IMG/VR virus record: IMGVR_UViG_3300007734_000706
Location: 1 to 47,778 of that record
Reading direction: 5' to 3' (one strand)
From: a virus
DNA length: 47,778 bases
The position numbers and the translations under genes are program-made. Each line of letters opens with the position of its first letter. The stretch's first letter is position 1. Shown here piece after piece: positions 16,884 through 24,507 of the stretch. Below the pieces are notes generated by a model that saw only the letters and a program-made list of their open reading frames with translations, was not told the origin of the DNA and did no database searches.

Positions 16884-17234
16884 ATGCGGTTGCGCGCCAT
16901 CTTGCTGCTTTCGGCTTCCTTGGCATGCTCGGCATGCGCCGTGACCGTCCCCGTCGCCGTCATCAGTGCCAAGGGGCAAATCCTGCGGGGCGAGAATACC
17001 GCCTCCCTGTCTGGCGGCAGTTTCTCCGCGACGGACGGCAATCTGACGTGCTCCGGAACCTATGACGCGATGAACCGTTCGCGGACGATCACGGTCACGT
17101 TGGTTTGCAACGACGGCCGGACAGGCATCGCCATCGCCACGCGGGATGGGCCGACCAGCGGAGGCGGCAAGGTCACGCTTTCGGATGGCACCGAGGGGAC
17201 GTTCATCTTCGGAGACGCAGCCCGGCGGATTTAG
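16884..17234 (+). CDS. putative lipoprotein, moron-type accessory gene
   Basis: 116 residues, ATG 16884 behind CAGGAGG. Signal: MRLRAILLLSASLACSAC, with Cys at 15 and 18; either could be the lipidated residue. The mature part (GGSFSATDGNLTCSGTYDAM, then TLVCNDGRTGIAIATRDG, TLSDGTEGTFIFG) resembles small secreted or lipidated alphaproteobacterial proteins with a Cys-rich beta domain. It is the only plus-strand gene in the late/early junction, flanked by minus-strand genes on both sides, as expected for a lysogenic-conversion gene expressed from its own promoter. No clear promoter was identified. Surface modification or superinfection exclusion are possible roles, not shown. Confidence 0.75.
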   Translation: MRLRAILLLSASLACSACAVTVPVAVISAKGQILRGENTASLSGGSFSATDGNLTCSGTYDAMNRSRTITVTLVCNDGRTGIAIATRDGPTSGGGKVTLSDGTEGTFIFGDAARRI

Positions 17235-17399
17235 CCCCGCCGCCCAAAACACCGTTGCCCGCCTTTCCCGCTATCCTTTAAGCCGCCGGGGTTTGCCCAT
17301 GCCGCGCGCCACTTGGGATACCGGGGAGCGCGCGGTTAGGGAGGCGGGCCGTCGCAGCCGTGGTGTAGCCGGCTGTGGAGGAAGCGGCCCCCGATCTGG
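17235..17399. other. 165-bp gap between convergent genes
   Basis: Separates the plus-strand lipoprotein gene from the 3' end of the candidate late regulator. I see no ORF with a good start and no hairpin with a T-run in either direction. Confidence 0.4.
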
Positions 17400-17900
17400 T
17401 CACGTCTGCCGGCGAACCGGCGGGTTGTAGTGCAGGTGCAGCAGGTCCAGCGCGGCGATCAGCCGGCGCCGGGCCGTCTTCTCCGCCACATGGAACCGCT
17501 GTGCCCATCGCAGCAGCGCCCACCCGTCCAGCACCACCAGCCGCAGCACCGCCCACGGCTCCGGGCCGACCGCTTGGACCGCGTTCCGGTAGCGCGCCGC
17601 GGCGGCCATCTGCGTGTTGATGATGCCCATGTCCCCGTTGCCCTGCCCGGCCCGCACCCGCGCGCCCTCGCTCATCTCGTAATCGTCCCGCAGGCGCTCG
17701 GCCGCGCGCAGGAACGCGACGGGGAAATCGGCAGGGGAGCGGCGATGCAGCGTGATGAGCGGATCGGCACGGCGGAACCCGTGGACCTGGCGGACGGTGC
17801 GCGAGCCGACGGTGCGCGTGTCGTCGGGATCGTCCCACTGGTCGCGGGTCGCGTAGCCGGTGACAAGCTGCGCCTCGGCGATGTGTGCGGTCGCGTCCAT
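17400..17900 (-). CDS. candidate late-gene regulator (DUF6456-like, Q position)
   Basis: 166 residues from ATG 17900, preceded by GAAGGA at good spacing; longer starts (17906, TTG 17927) are weaker. The middle (FLRAAERLRDDYEMSEGARV) and the C-terminal part (YRNAVQAVGPEPWAVLRL, then WAQRFHVAEKTARRRLIAAL, ending LHLHYN) resemble the alphaproteobacterial DUF6456 pattern: a helical domain ending in a helix-turn-helix-like segment. It is the last early gene before the terminase, where lambda-like phages keep the antiterminator Q, and a terminator follows at 16701..16731. Late-gene control is an inference from position. Confidence 0.6.
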   Translation of the reverse strand: MDATAHIAEAQLVTGYATRDQWDDPDDTRTVGSRTVRQVHGFRRADPLITLHRRSPADFPVAFLRAAERLRDDYEMSEGARVRAGQGNGDMGIINTQMAAAARYRNAVQAVGPEPWAVLRLVVLDGWALLRWAQRFHVAEKTARRRLIAALDLLHLHYNPPVRRQT

Positions 17901-17916
17901 GGGCATTTCCTTCGGT

Positions 17917-18120
17917 TTACGGGGCAATCTTCGCCCCCTCCCACGCCATCAACATCCGGTTCATCGCCTCGACCGCTCCCGCCGCGTCCGCGCTCCACGC
18001 CGTGCAGCCGGGCGGGAAAGCACGGCACCGGAACACGCGATCGATCGCCTCGACGGTGTAGGTGAACCCCGCCGGACGGGCGGCCAGGGCGGCGGCGAGG
18101 GAGCAAATTTCCGTGCTCAC
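17917..18120 (-). CDS. small protein of unknown function
   Basis: 67 residues from GTG 18120, coupled to the preceding gene by a GTGA overlap. Contains YTVEAIDRVFRCRAFPPG and an Ala-rich helix ending WEGAKIAP. No family recognised. Confidence 0.55.
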   Translation of the reverse strand: MSTEICSLAAALAARPAGFTYTVEAIDRVFRCRAFPPGCTAWSADAAGAVEAMNRMLMAWEGAKIAP

Positions 18121-18305
18121 AACCCCTCACGAGTGGGAAAAGCGGCGTCAGCAAGAGCGGTGAGTAACCCGTTGCCACACGTTTCCCGGCCCTGTGGCGA
18201 GGCTACAGGCCGGTCTAGCGTCTCTGGGTCCGCAGATACCGCAGGACACCACAAACCGCCCTGGCGCGCCGATGTAGGCCGCGCTTGCATCGGGTCCGCG
18301 GTCAC
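18117..18305 (-). CDS. small protein of unknown function
   Basis: 62 residues from GTG 18305, overlapping the previous stop (GTGA), and its own stop overlaps the next start the same way. Low-complexity, Pro/Ala-rich. Supported mainly by the overlap pattern and lack of any other ORF. Confidence 0.45.
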   Translation of the reverse strand: MTADPMQARPTSARQGGLWCPAVSADPETLDRPVASPQGRETCGNGLLTALADAAFPTREGL

Positions 18306-18484
18306 CCCCGATCCTCCGGGTAATCCCGCTCGTGGCGGGCGCGGGCGAGGATCGTCATCCCCGCCTTCCGTGCCGCATCGCTCATGCCCACACTCTCACG
18401 GGCCATGGACTCCCCGACCGGCACGTGACCCAGCACCGTTTCCAGCAGCCACAGGACTGCGGCTTTCGTTGTGTCGTCCGTCAT
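18302..18484 (-). CDS. small protein of unknown function
   Basis: 60 residues, helical (AAVLWLLETVLGHV, then ARKAGMTILARARHERDYPE). ATG 18484 overlaps the preceding stop (ATGA). Confidence 0.55.
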   Translation of the reverse strand: MTDDTTKAAVLWLLETVLGHVPVGESMARESVGMSDAARKAGMTILARARHERDYPEDRG

Positions 18485-18624
18485 CCCTTCGCCCTTTCCA
18501 TCTCACGTTTCGCCGCCTGCAACGCCGCGAACGGCTCCGGCCCGCCTTCGGTGATCCAGCACACGAACGCCCAGATCAGCGCGCGCCATTGGTCTTCGGT
18601 GGCTTCTGGCGCTGGACTAGTCAC
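18481..18624 (-). CDS. small protein of unknown function
   Basis: 47 residues if GTG 18624 is used, which overlaps the stop of the zinc-ribbon-like gene (GTGA) as at other junctions here. ATG 18654 or 18708 in the same frame are alternatives that would overlap the preceding gene by 34-88 nt. Trp-containing helix (QWRALIWAFVCWITEGG) and a charged C-terminus. Confidence 0.5.
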   Translation of the reverse strand: MTSPAPEATEDQWRALIWAFVCWITEGGPEPFAALQAAKREMERAKG

Positions 18625-18875
18625 CGCGTCACCCACCGATAATGCCGATGGCATGTGCGACGATATCCCGCATCTGATGGCCAGCCACAGGTTGACGGCG
18701 CATCGCATCCCGGCTCATCGCAGAGGTTCGTGAACTGCTCAGCGGCGCGGCATTGAGGACAGACCGACCACAAGACCCCCGAACCCGGCTTAGGGTCTGG
18801 CACTCTGTCGATTTGGGCTTCCGTTCCAATCCAGTCGCATTCTTCGCATTTCCAGCGCCAAGTTGCGTTTCCCAT
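18621..18875 (-). CDS. Cys-rich putative zinc-binding protein
   Basis: 84 residues, ATG 18875 (TGATG overlap). Cysteines come in pairs: CEEC near residue 10, CPQC in the middle, then CDEPGC and a terminal CHRH. This suggests one or two zinc ribbons. Such proteins bind DNA, RNA or other proteins; no closer call is possible. Confidence 0.65.
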   Translation of the reverse strand: MGNATWRWKCEECDWIGTEAQIDRVPDPKPGSGVLWSVCPQCRAAEQFTNLCDEPGCDAPSTCGWPSDAGYRRTCHRHYRWVTR

Positions 18876-19195
18876 CACCGCCCCACCCCGCCGCATGCCG
18901 TTTGCCGCGCCGCGAACATCGGGTTCGGCGCCCACTTCGTGAACTTGATCCGCCCTTTGTCGGGCTCGGCCACCGTCCACGTTGCCCAGTCGTGCAGACT
19001 GCCGATGGTGTATCGCAGTCGCCGGTCCAGGCCCCGGACATGCACGGGGCCGTCAGGCTCGCCAGCGGCCACCAGCTTGCGCGCCAGGTCCGCCGTGGCG
19101 CTGCGTCGGCTGGACACCTCCACGCCCCCGCACCGGGCGAAATCCAGCCCCTTGCTGTCCTGCCACACGGTTACGTGGTGGATGCGCTCGCTCAT
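18875..19195 (-). CDS. protein of unknown function
   Basis: 106 residues, opening MSERIHHVTVWQDSKGLDFA, with a basic middle and a FTKWAPNPMFAA element near the end. ATG 19195 overlaps the previous stop (ATGA). No family recognised. Confidence 0.55.
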   Translation of the reverse strand: MSERIHHVTVWQDSKGLDFARCGGVEVSSRRSATADLARKLVAAGEPDGPVHVRGLDRRLRYTIGSLHDWATWTVAEPDKGRIKFTKWAPNPMFAARQTACGGVGR

Positions 19196-19560
19196 GTGCC
19201 ATTTCCCTGCGTTGCTGTGAGACCGTCAGCGGGTTTTCGGGACTGCCCGGCTAGGGTGGTAGCGGGGGAGGCCGCGCGCGCGTCGTCAGGCTGCGTCCAC
19301 TGAACCACCACCCGCATGCCCAGCACCTGCGCCGCCGCTTCCGAGTAGGCGAGCGGCACCTTCCGCGTGCCGGCCTCGTATTGCTGCACCGTCGTGACGG
19401 CGTATCCGGTCCGCTCGGCCAGCCAAGCCTGGGTGCATTGCTGCCTCACGCGTGCGCGCACGAGGGCTTGCATCACCGGCGACAGGCCGATGGACTGGCG
19501 CGGGGCTTTGGCTTTGCCTCGGTTCCAGGGGTTTCGGTTCCAGTTGCCGGGGCGGGTCAT
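19192..19560 (-). CDS. XRE-type helix-turn-helix protein
   Basis: 122 residues. The segment QQCTQAWLAERTGYAVTTVQ followed by QYEAGTRKVPLAYSEAA is a typical XRE helix-turn-helix at about residues 38-75, with a basic N-terminal arm. Probably a DNA-binding regulator of early or host genes. Coupled on both sides by ATGA overlaps. Confidence 0.72.
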   Translation of the reverse strand: MTRPGNWNRNPWNRGKAKAPRQSIGLSPVMQALVRARVRQQCTQAWLAERTGYAVTTVQQYEAGTRKVPLAYSEAAAQVLGMRVVVQWTQPDDARAASPATTLAGQSRKPADGLTATQGNGT

Positions 19561-20033
19561 GGCGCCACCCCTCCAAACCGCCGCATCTCCGCCACCGGAA
19601 CCTCAATCACCGGCTCAATGTCCGTGTGGCTTTTCACGACCGCCGCGGCGCCACCGATCCGAACCGCGCTGGCATTGACCGCACCGACCGGAATGAACCG
19701 CACGCCATCGGTGAACCGGACGACGAACATCGCGGGCACGCCCAGGCCGCTTTGCGCCATGGACAGAGCGAGCCACTTGCGGACGTTGAGGAACACCGTG
19801 GGAAATTTGTCGCTCGCGTGGCTGCGGGATTTCACCTCGACCAGCCCAACCAGGCGCCCGTCGCGGATCGCGTAGAAATCCACCGGGCAGAGGCGCCCGA
19901 AGTGGTGCAGGTCGCAATTCCATTCCCGCTCGATCACGGCCCGGACCTCGGCCTCGGCGGCCTTGTCGTAGTCGCTGGCGAACAGCGGCGTGCCGTCGGA
20001 GTTCGTGCTCGGGATGCGGGCGGCGTAGGTCAT
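19557..20033 (-). CDS. PD-(D/E)XK nuclease-like protein
   Basis: 158 residues from ATG 20033 (ATGA overlap); the longer ORF upstream is a wrong-frame extension. The sequence CPVDFYAIRDGRLVGLVEVK carries the D...E-x-K pattern of the restriction-like nuclease fold: Asp in P-V-D-F, then a hairpin, then E-V-K. The preceding REWNCDLHHFG helix and following segment fit. It may act as a resolvase-like or structure-specific nuclease in replication or recombination. RusA is encoded separately at 26.8 kb. Confidence 0.68.
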   Translation of the reverse strand: MTYAARIPSTNSDGTPLFASDYDKAAEAEVRAVIEREWNCDLHHFGRLCPVDFYAIRDGRLVGLVEVKSRSHASDKFPTVFLNVRKWLALSMAQSGLGVPAMFVVRFTDGVRFIPVGAVNASAVRIGGAAAVVKSHTDIEPVIEVPVAEMRRFGGVAP

Positions 20034-20506
20034 GCATCCTCGCGCAGATACGGCGGCATGATCGCCCCGGTTCGCCGCACGTTCTCGCGCAGCTGCTCCG
20101 GTGTGAGGTATGCTGCCTTGATCGGCTTCAGGCTTTCCGGCCGGCGATTGGCCGCGCAGATTGCCAGCGCCTCCGCTGTCCGCGCCTCGGCGTATGCGAT
20201 CTCCTCGGGTGTCCGGGGACGGCGTTCCTCGCGTGCGTGCGCAAGAGCCGGGAATTTCTTCTCGGCAGGCCGGTTGTCCCGCCACCAGGCGCGCAGGGGC
20301 TTGGCAACCTCGTCGTAACTGGGGAACGCCATGCGGCGATCGGCCAGGGCTACCGCCTCGGCGCTGTGCGGATTGAACGCCTCGTCTGGCATGTCGCGCA
20401 GCAATGGCAGGTAGCCGATCAGGGCCGAGACGCAGCGCGCCGGATCGACGGGATAGACCAGCTTGGCGACGGCGGCGCACCACTGGCGGCGATGGTTGTC
20501 GCTCAA
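20030..20506 (-). CDS. replication-region protein of unknown function
   Basis: 158 residues. TTG 20506 overlaps the initiator stop (TTGA). Two aromatic/basic stretches (YPVDPARCVSALIGYLPLL; PLRAWWRDNRPAEKKF). It follows the DUF1376-like initiator directly, where lambda-like phages encode a helicase loader (P or DnaC), but there is no Walker A motif. Its role is a guess from position only. Confidence 0.6.
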   Translation of the reverse strand: MSDNHRRQWCAAVAKLVYPVDPARCVSALIGYLPLLRDMPDEAFNPHSAEAVALADRRMAFPSYDEVAKPLRAWWRDNRPAEKKFPALAHAREERRPRTPEEIAYAEARTAEALAICAANRRPESLKPIKAAYLTPEQLRENVRRTGAIMPPYLREDA

Positions 20507-21303
20507 TTCAGCCTCCTCGGGAAAAGTTCCAGCGCATCGCCGTCCAGCGTTGGCCCGGTCGGTAGCAGCCCGGCAGCTTGGAGCAGCCGCGTGTCGTCAT
20601 CGGGCTGGTTGAGCGCGGCCATGAGCCACGGGACCGGATCGACCGGGCGGAGATCGGCTGCGCTGCGAAGCGCGCGCATCACGGCGGGGCAGTCGTCGCG
20701 GGCGGCTTTGACTAGCCGGCCAAGAAGGCCGCGCGACGGGCCATCGGGCTTGCCGGTCAGGCCGCGCAGCAGCGCCAGACCATCCCCCCAAAGCTCGGCC
20801 CTGGCGTCCGGCGGCGGCGCGTCAGCGCCCAGCGAAGCTGGTTCTTTCTTCTGGTATCTGGCTTCTAGTATCTGGGCTTTATCCTCCCCGTTATCAGGGG
20901 GGTTAACCCCCCCCATGCCACCAGGGTTAACCTTGCGTGGCTTGGTTTCGGTAAGGTCGGGATTACCCCCGCGCTTGCCGTTGGCACGGTCGCGCTCCGC
21001 TTTCTGGTTATCCCGCACCATGCGGCGACTGTAGATTGTGCCGTCGTTATCCCGGCTAAACACGCCTGCGTCTTCAAGTTCAGCCAACATCGCCGCAACG
21101 TGCTTTTCAGCACCACCCAGCATCGCAGCGATGCGGCGCGCGTCAGGCGCCTTGCCGTTGACGATCAAATGCCCGTATGGCTCGGCCTCGTGCATGATGG
21201 AGATCAGATCCATCCAAAGGCCGCGCGCTGCGTAGCTGCACTGACGAAGCCCAGCATCGCCGCGCCAGTCGGATGGATAAAACTTGAGCCACGGGTTTTT
21301 CAT
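20503..21303 (-). CDS. replication initiator-like protein (DUF1376-like N-terminus)
   Basis: 266 residues. The N-terminus (WLKFYPSDWRGDAGLRQCSY, then AARGLWMDLISIMHE, GHLIVNG, RRIAAMLGG) is the winged-helix-like DUF1376 pattern of phage replication proteins of lambda O type. Residues 115-170 form a charged, Pro/Gly-rich linker whose DNA contains the palindromes at 20897..20934; the C-terminal part is helical. It probably binds the origin and recruits the host replisome. ATG 21303 overlaps the previous stop (ATGA). Confidence 0.75.
   Translation of the reverse strand: MKNPWLKFYPSDWRGDAGLRQCSYAARGLWMDLISIMHEAEPYGHLIVNGKAPDARRIAAMLGGAEKHVAAMLAELEDAGVFSRDNDGTIYSRRMVRDNQKAERDRANGKRGGNPDLTETKPRKVNPGGMGGVNPPDNGEDKAQILEARYQKKEPASLGADAPPPDARAELWGDGLALLRGLTGKPDGPSRGLLGRLVKAARDDCPAVMRALRSAADLRPVDPVPWLMAALNQPDDDTRLLQAAGLLPTGPTLDGDALELFPRRLN
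20897..20934. other. paired TTAA-centred palindromes, candidate replication origin
   Basis: Inside the initiator gene, GGGGGGTTAACCCCCC (20897-20912) is followed by AGGGTTAACCTT (20923-20934), both centred on TTAA. Just upstream lies a pair of TATCTGG direct repeats (about 20856-20880). Lambda-type origins sit within the initiator gene and use repeated sites, so this is a candidate. A chance Pro/Val-coding run is the alternative. Confidence 0.35.
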
Positions 21304-21533
21304 GATCTAGCTACCTCAACCACACGCGCCATCCCGCGCTGGTAAACAACAATTTCACCGTCATCCTGCATTTGGCCCATAATGCGGCGCACGGTGCTTT
21401 CATCGCATTTCATAGCTAGGGCAATGTCCTCGTTTCTCGGAATGACTTCTCCGGTGCGCGACGATTGCCGCAGAAATTCCCGCACGATGGGACCGCGCCG
21501 CTGACGCCATGGGTTTGATGATGCCTTCGTCAT
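21300..21533 (-). CDS. small winged helix-turn-helix protein
   Basis: 77 residues. Basic N-terminus, then NEDIALAMKCDESTVRRIMGQ (helix-turn-helix) and a short wing (DGEIVVYQRGMARVVEV). Immediately upstream of the initiator gene; may regulate replication or help bind the origin. Confidence 0.68.
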   Translation of the reverse strand: MTKASSNPWRQRRGPIVREFLRQSSRTGEVIPRNEDIALAMKCDESTVRRIMGQMQDDGEIVVYQRGMARVVEVARS

Positions 21534-21892
21534 TGGTCCACCACCGGCAAATGCAACAGCCCCGGCTCACACGCCGCCACGTCCCACAGTTCCAACACTA
21601 CCGCCGCGCCATCCTTCCGCGCCGTGAACGCCGTGGGCACCGCACCAACCCAAGCCCCGCCCGCGTAGCCGTTGCCCTCGCCCTGGTAATCCAGACACGC
21701 CACGATCTGGCGCTGGTCGGGAGTTTCAATCACAAGGACCGGGCCGCGCGGGGCTTTGCTGGTGCGCGCGTGGAATGCGTCACTGGCCCATGTCTGCGCG
21801 CCTTGCGCCGTAATCCCGGCCCAATCCAGCCGATACGTAGCGCGGATGTCAGTGATGGTGCGGGTGGAGGCATCTGGGAAGGTCACGATCAC
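21530..21892 (-). CDS. protein of unknown function
   Basis: 120 residues from GTG 21892 (GTGA overlap). Beta-rich, with ITDIRATYRLDWAG, VLVIETPDQRQIVACLDYQG and VVLELWDVAACEPG. No family recognised. Confidence 0.6.
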   Translation of the reverse strand: MIVTFPDASTRTITDIRATYRLDWAGITAQGAQTWASDAFHARTSKAPRGPVLVIETPDQRQIVACLDYQGEGNGYAGGAWVGAVPTAFTARKDGAAVVLELWDVAACEPGLLHLPVVDQ

Positions 21893-22140
21893 GACACCCG
21901 CTCCACCAACAACACATGCTCCGACAACTTCCGCGTCCTGAACTTCGGCGCCCAGCTGTATCGCTTCGTCGCGCCAGCAGCCCCGGCGGAGACGCTGTTC
22001 CTGATCGCCTCGGCACCAGCCACGCCGTAGGCGATGAACCAGTCCCCGCGCTCGGCGACGAGCCAGGGATACGGGTTGCGCTGGGCCGGGAATGGCCGGG
22101 GGTGTTCGTATCTGCCGAGGAAGTTGCGGCGCTCACTCAT
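21889..22140 (-). CDS. protein of unknown function
   Basis: 83 residues. ATG 22140 overlaps the methyltransferase stop (TGATG). Aromatic-rich first half (YEHPRPFPAQRNPYPWLV, then GDWFIAYGV) and a basic C-terminus. No family recognised. Confidence 0.58.
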   Translation of the reverse strand: MSERRNFLGRYEHPRPFPAQRNPYPWLVAERGDWFIAYGVAGAEAIRNSVSAGAAGATKRYSWAPKFRTRKLSEHVLLVERVS

Positions 22141-23030
22141 CAGTCCGCCGCCATCAGATCGAACAGGGAGGGCGCGTTCTTCTCCTCGTTCTGGAGATGC
22201 TTCACCGCCTGCCGGAAATACGCTTCCTTCAGTTCAACACCAATAAACCGACGCTTGTTGCGGAGGCTCATCACGCCCTCGGACCCGATACCCATGAACG
22301 GCGACAGCACCGTATCGCCGGGGTTGCTCCACATAATCAGGCACCGCTCGATCAGATCCAGTTGGAGCGGGCAGAGATGCCGTTCGTCCTTGTCCTCGCG
22401 CGCCACGGCGACGTTGAGCGTGTTCGTCTGGCGAATATCCATCCAGACTGGCGAAGCCCATTGCTGCCACTGTTCCACCGGGAACCGGCTCGCGTCCTGC
22501 CCCACCGGCTCCACGTTCTCACCCGGCGCACGGAACACCAGAAGATAATCCGCCATGCCCTGCCGGCTGCGCGTGCTATCCTTTTGAAGCTGCTTGTAGA
22601 GCAGCCCCAAAGCCTTCGTGCGGGTCATCTCCACCACGGGGCACTTCCACACCGTTACGCGGGAATGCAGCACCCAACCGGCTTCCTCGTGGGCGCGGAT
22701 GATCTGGCCGGACAAATCCTTGATGCCGATCATGCCGTCCTTCCACTTCGTCAGCGGCAGATCGGAGCAATGGACGGCAGACAACCGGCCCGGCTTGGTC
22801 ACGCGCGCCAGGTCGCGCAGCAGGTAGGAATACTGCCGCAGAAACTCCGCGTCGTTTGCGCTGTTCCCCATGTCCGCCAGGCTGTCCGAATAAACGAACA
22901 GATTGGAGAATGGCGGCGAGTAGACCGAAAAGCCCACGCTGTTATCCGGCAACTGGCCGACCACGGAGACGCAATCGCCGTTGTAGGCGGCAAAGTCCTT
23001 TCCGTGCGCCTCGTTCAAACAGAGAACCAT
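22140..23030 (-). CDS. DNA methyltransferase, beta class (N6-adenine or N4-cytosine)
   Basis: 296 residues. Catalytic motif IV SPPF at about 38-41 comes before the AdoMet-binding motif I (DTVLSPFMGIGSEG, about 235-248) and the following FIGVELKEAYF; this order defines the beta class. Target base and recognition site cannot be read from sequence. It overlaps the helicase gene by 16 nt, so the two are made together. It may protect phage DNA from host restriction or reprogram methylation-sensitive regulation, given the neighbouring GcrA-like protein. Confidence 0.88.
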   Translation of the reverse strand: MVLCLNEAHGKDFAAYNGDCVSVVGQLPDNSVGFSVYSPPFSNLFVYSDSLADMGNSANDAEFLRQYSYLLRDLARVTKPGRLSAVHCSDLPLTKWKDGMIGIKDLSGQIIRAHEEAGWVLHSRVTVWKCPVVEMTRTKALGLLYKQLQKDSTRSRQGMADYLLVFRAPGENVEPVGQDASRFPVEQWQQWASPVWMDIRQTNTLNVAVAREDKDERHLCPLQLDLIERCLIMWSNPGDTVLSPFMGIGSEGVMSLRNKRRFIGVELKEAYFRQAVKHLQNEEKNAPSLFDLMAAD

Positions 23031-24394
23031 GACGGCAGCCTCCCGTTATATGTTGGGTTGTAGGGGACGCGGACGATGCTTTCCCGGCCCATGTTCCTGC
23101 GCGATGCCTCACGCATCGCCTGCTTCATCCGCGCATGATCCTCGGCCTTGCGATCGATCACGCGCCCGATCTGGTCCTCGCCTTCCGCGACAACGAGATG
23201 GACATGCACGGGCCGCTTTTGCCCGAAGCGCCAGCATCGGCGAACCGCCTGATACCAAGCCTCGTAACTGAATGACCGGCCCACGAACGCCATGCGTGCG
23301 GCATGCTGCCAGTTAAGCCCCATGCCTGCGATGCTGGGCTTCGTGATGATCTGGCGCCGGTCCCGAGCAGCGAACGCCGCAAGGTTCGCCTCTTTCTTGT
23401 CCGCCTGCTGGGAGCCTCGAACCTCAACCGCATTAGGTAGCCGTGCGGCCAACGTATCCGCCTCATGATCGGTATCGCACCAGATCACCCAAGCCTCATC
23501 CGGCTCCGCGTTCACCAAATCAGCGACAATATCGGCCCGCGCCGCGGTGGTCTGCCGCTTCAGGCTGTGCATATTCGTCGCGGACACGTCATCCAGAAAC
23601 AGCGCGCCGACCGGCGCCTTCACGTCCGCTTGCGTGCGGTGACGGATCACGCTCATCTCCGGCAGCACGAACCGCGACCCGTCGAAGCCCAAATCTTCCG
23701 GCGTTTCCGCCATGATCGCCCACGACGCCATCCAGTCCCAGAACGGCCGTTCCGCGTGGCCCTTCAGGCGCCAGGTGCCCGTGTCGTTGCTGTCGTTGAT
23801 GAACCAACGCACCAGCATATCCGCCTGAGGCATGACGCCGAGGAACTCGGAATGTGTGCCGAACTCAATAAAGTCATTCGGCGCCGGGGTAGCAGTCGCG
23901 GCCAGCCGGTATGGCGTGTCCTTGAAAGCCTCTATCAGCGCGCGCGTCGTCTTGCCGCTGAAATTCTTCAGGATGCTGCTCTCATCGAGGACAACGCAGG
24001 AATAAGCGGACGGGTCCAGCCTATCCAGCCGATCGTAATTGCAGATGTTGATGAGACCCCAGGCTTCTGACTGGTCGCGGATGACCTTCGCGCCGTAGCC
24101 GAACCGCAGCGCCTCGTTCTCGATCTGCCGGGCCACCGCCAGCGGCGTCAGGATCAGCGCCGGGCCATCGGAATGGGCCGCGCATTGCGCCGCGAACTCA
24201 AGCTCGCAAATGGTTTTGCCCAAGCCGGTATCCAGGAACAACGCCGATCGCCCGCGCCGGATGCACGTCTCCACCGCTGCCTTCTGGAAGTCGAACAGCG
24301 GCGCCGTGATCGGCACAGGATCGAAGCCTACGGACTGCGCCGCCGGCACCTTACGCGCCAGGAAGTCCAGGTATTCGTGGTTCATGCCGTCCAT
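23015..24394 (-). CDS. SF2/SNF2-like helicase
   Basis: 459 residues from ATG 24394, whose A overlaps the TGA of the 37-codon gene (TGATG); earlier in-frame ATGs are discounted. Walker A DTGLGKT at about 55-61, DExx-type box VVLDESS at about 115-120, motif III ATATPAPND, and a C-terminal motif VI YQAVRRCWRFGQ. It should be a DNA-dependent ATPase. Phages often pair such a helicase with a beta-class methyltransferase, as here. DNA remodelling in replication or defence avoidance are both possible. Confidence 0.86.
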   Translation of the reverse strand: MDGMNHEYLDFLARKVPAAQSVGFDPVPITAPLFDFQKAAVETCIRRGRSALFLDTGLGKTICELEFAAQCAAHSDGPALILTPLAVARQIENEALRFGYGAKVIRDQSEAWGLINICNYDRLDRLDPSAYSCVVLDESSILKNFSGKTTRALIEAFKDTPYRLAATATPAPNDFIEFGTHSEFLGVMPQADMLVRWFINDSNDTGTWRLKGHAERPFWDWMASWAIMAETPEDLGFDGSRFVLPEMSVIRHRTQADVKAPVGALFLDDVSATNMHSLKRQTTAARADIVADLVNAEPDEAWVIWCDTDHEADTLAARLPNAVEVRGSQQADKKEANLAAFAARDRRQIITKPSIAGMGLNWQHAARMAFVGRSFSYEAWYQAVRRCWRFGQKRPVHVHLVVAEGEDQIGRVIDRKAEDHARMKQAMREASRRNMGRESIVRVPYNPTYNGRLPSWFSV

Positions 24395-24507
24395 CACCCA
24401 AACCCCATCGACCGCACAAACACCCCAAACCACCGTCCACCCGCCTCCGGGTGTTCCAGCAAGTAGAGGAACAGGATCAGCGCGACGAACGTGATGATGT
24501 TGCTCAT
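24394..24507 (-). CDS. 37-residue single-membrane-span protein
   Basis: ATG 24507 overlaps the previous stop (ATGA) and its TGA overlaps the helicase start (TGATG). The product has one hydrophobic span near the N-terminus (IITFVALILFLYLL) and a basic/aromatic tail ending RSMGFG. The double coupling supports translation despite its size. Role unknown; small membrane proteins in early operons can act in exclusion or host takeover. Confidence 0.62.
   Translation of the reverse strand: MSNIITFVALILFLYLLEHPEAGGRWFGVFVRSMGFG

Noticed and set aside
22140-23030. Assignment of the beta-class methyltransferase as CcrM (GANTC-specific)
   Set aside because: Only general methyltransferase motifs are visible; I could not identify the CcrM C-terminal domain or any specificity feature.
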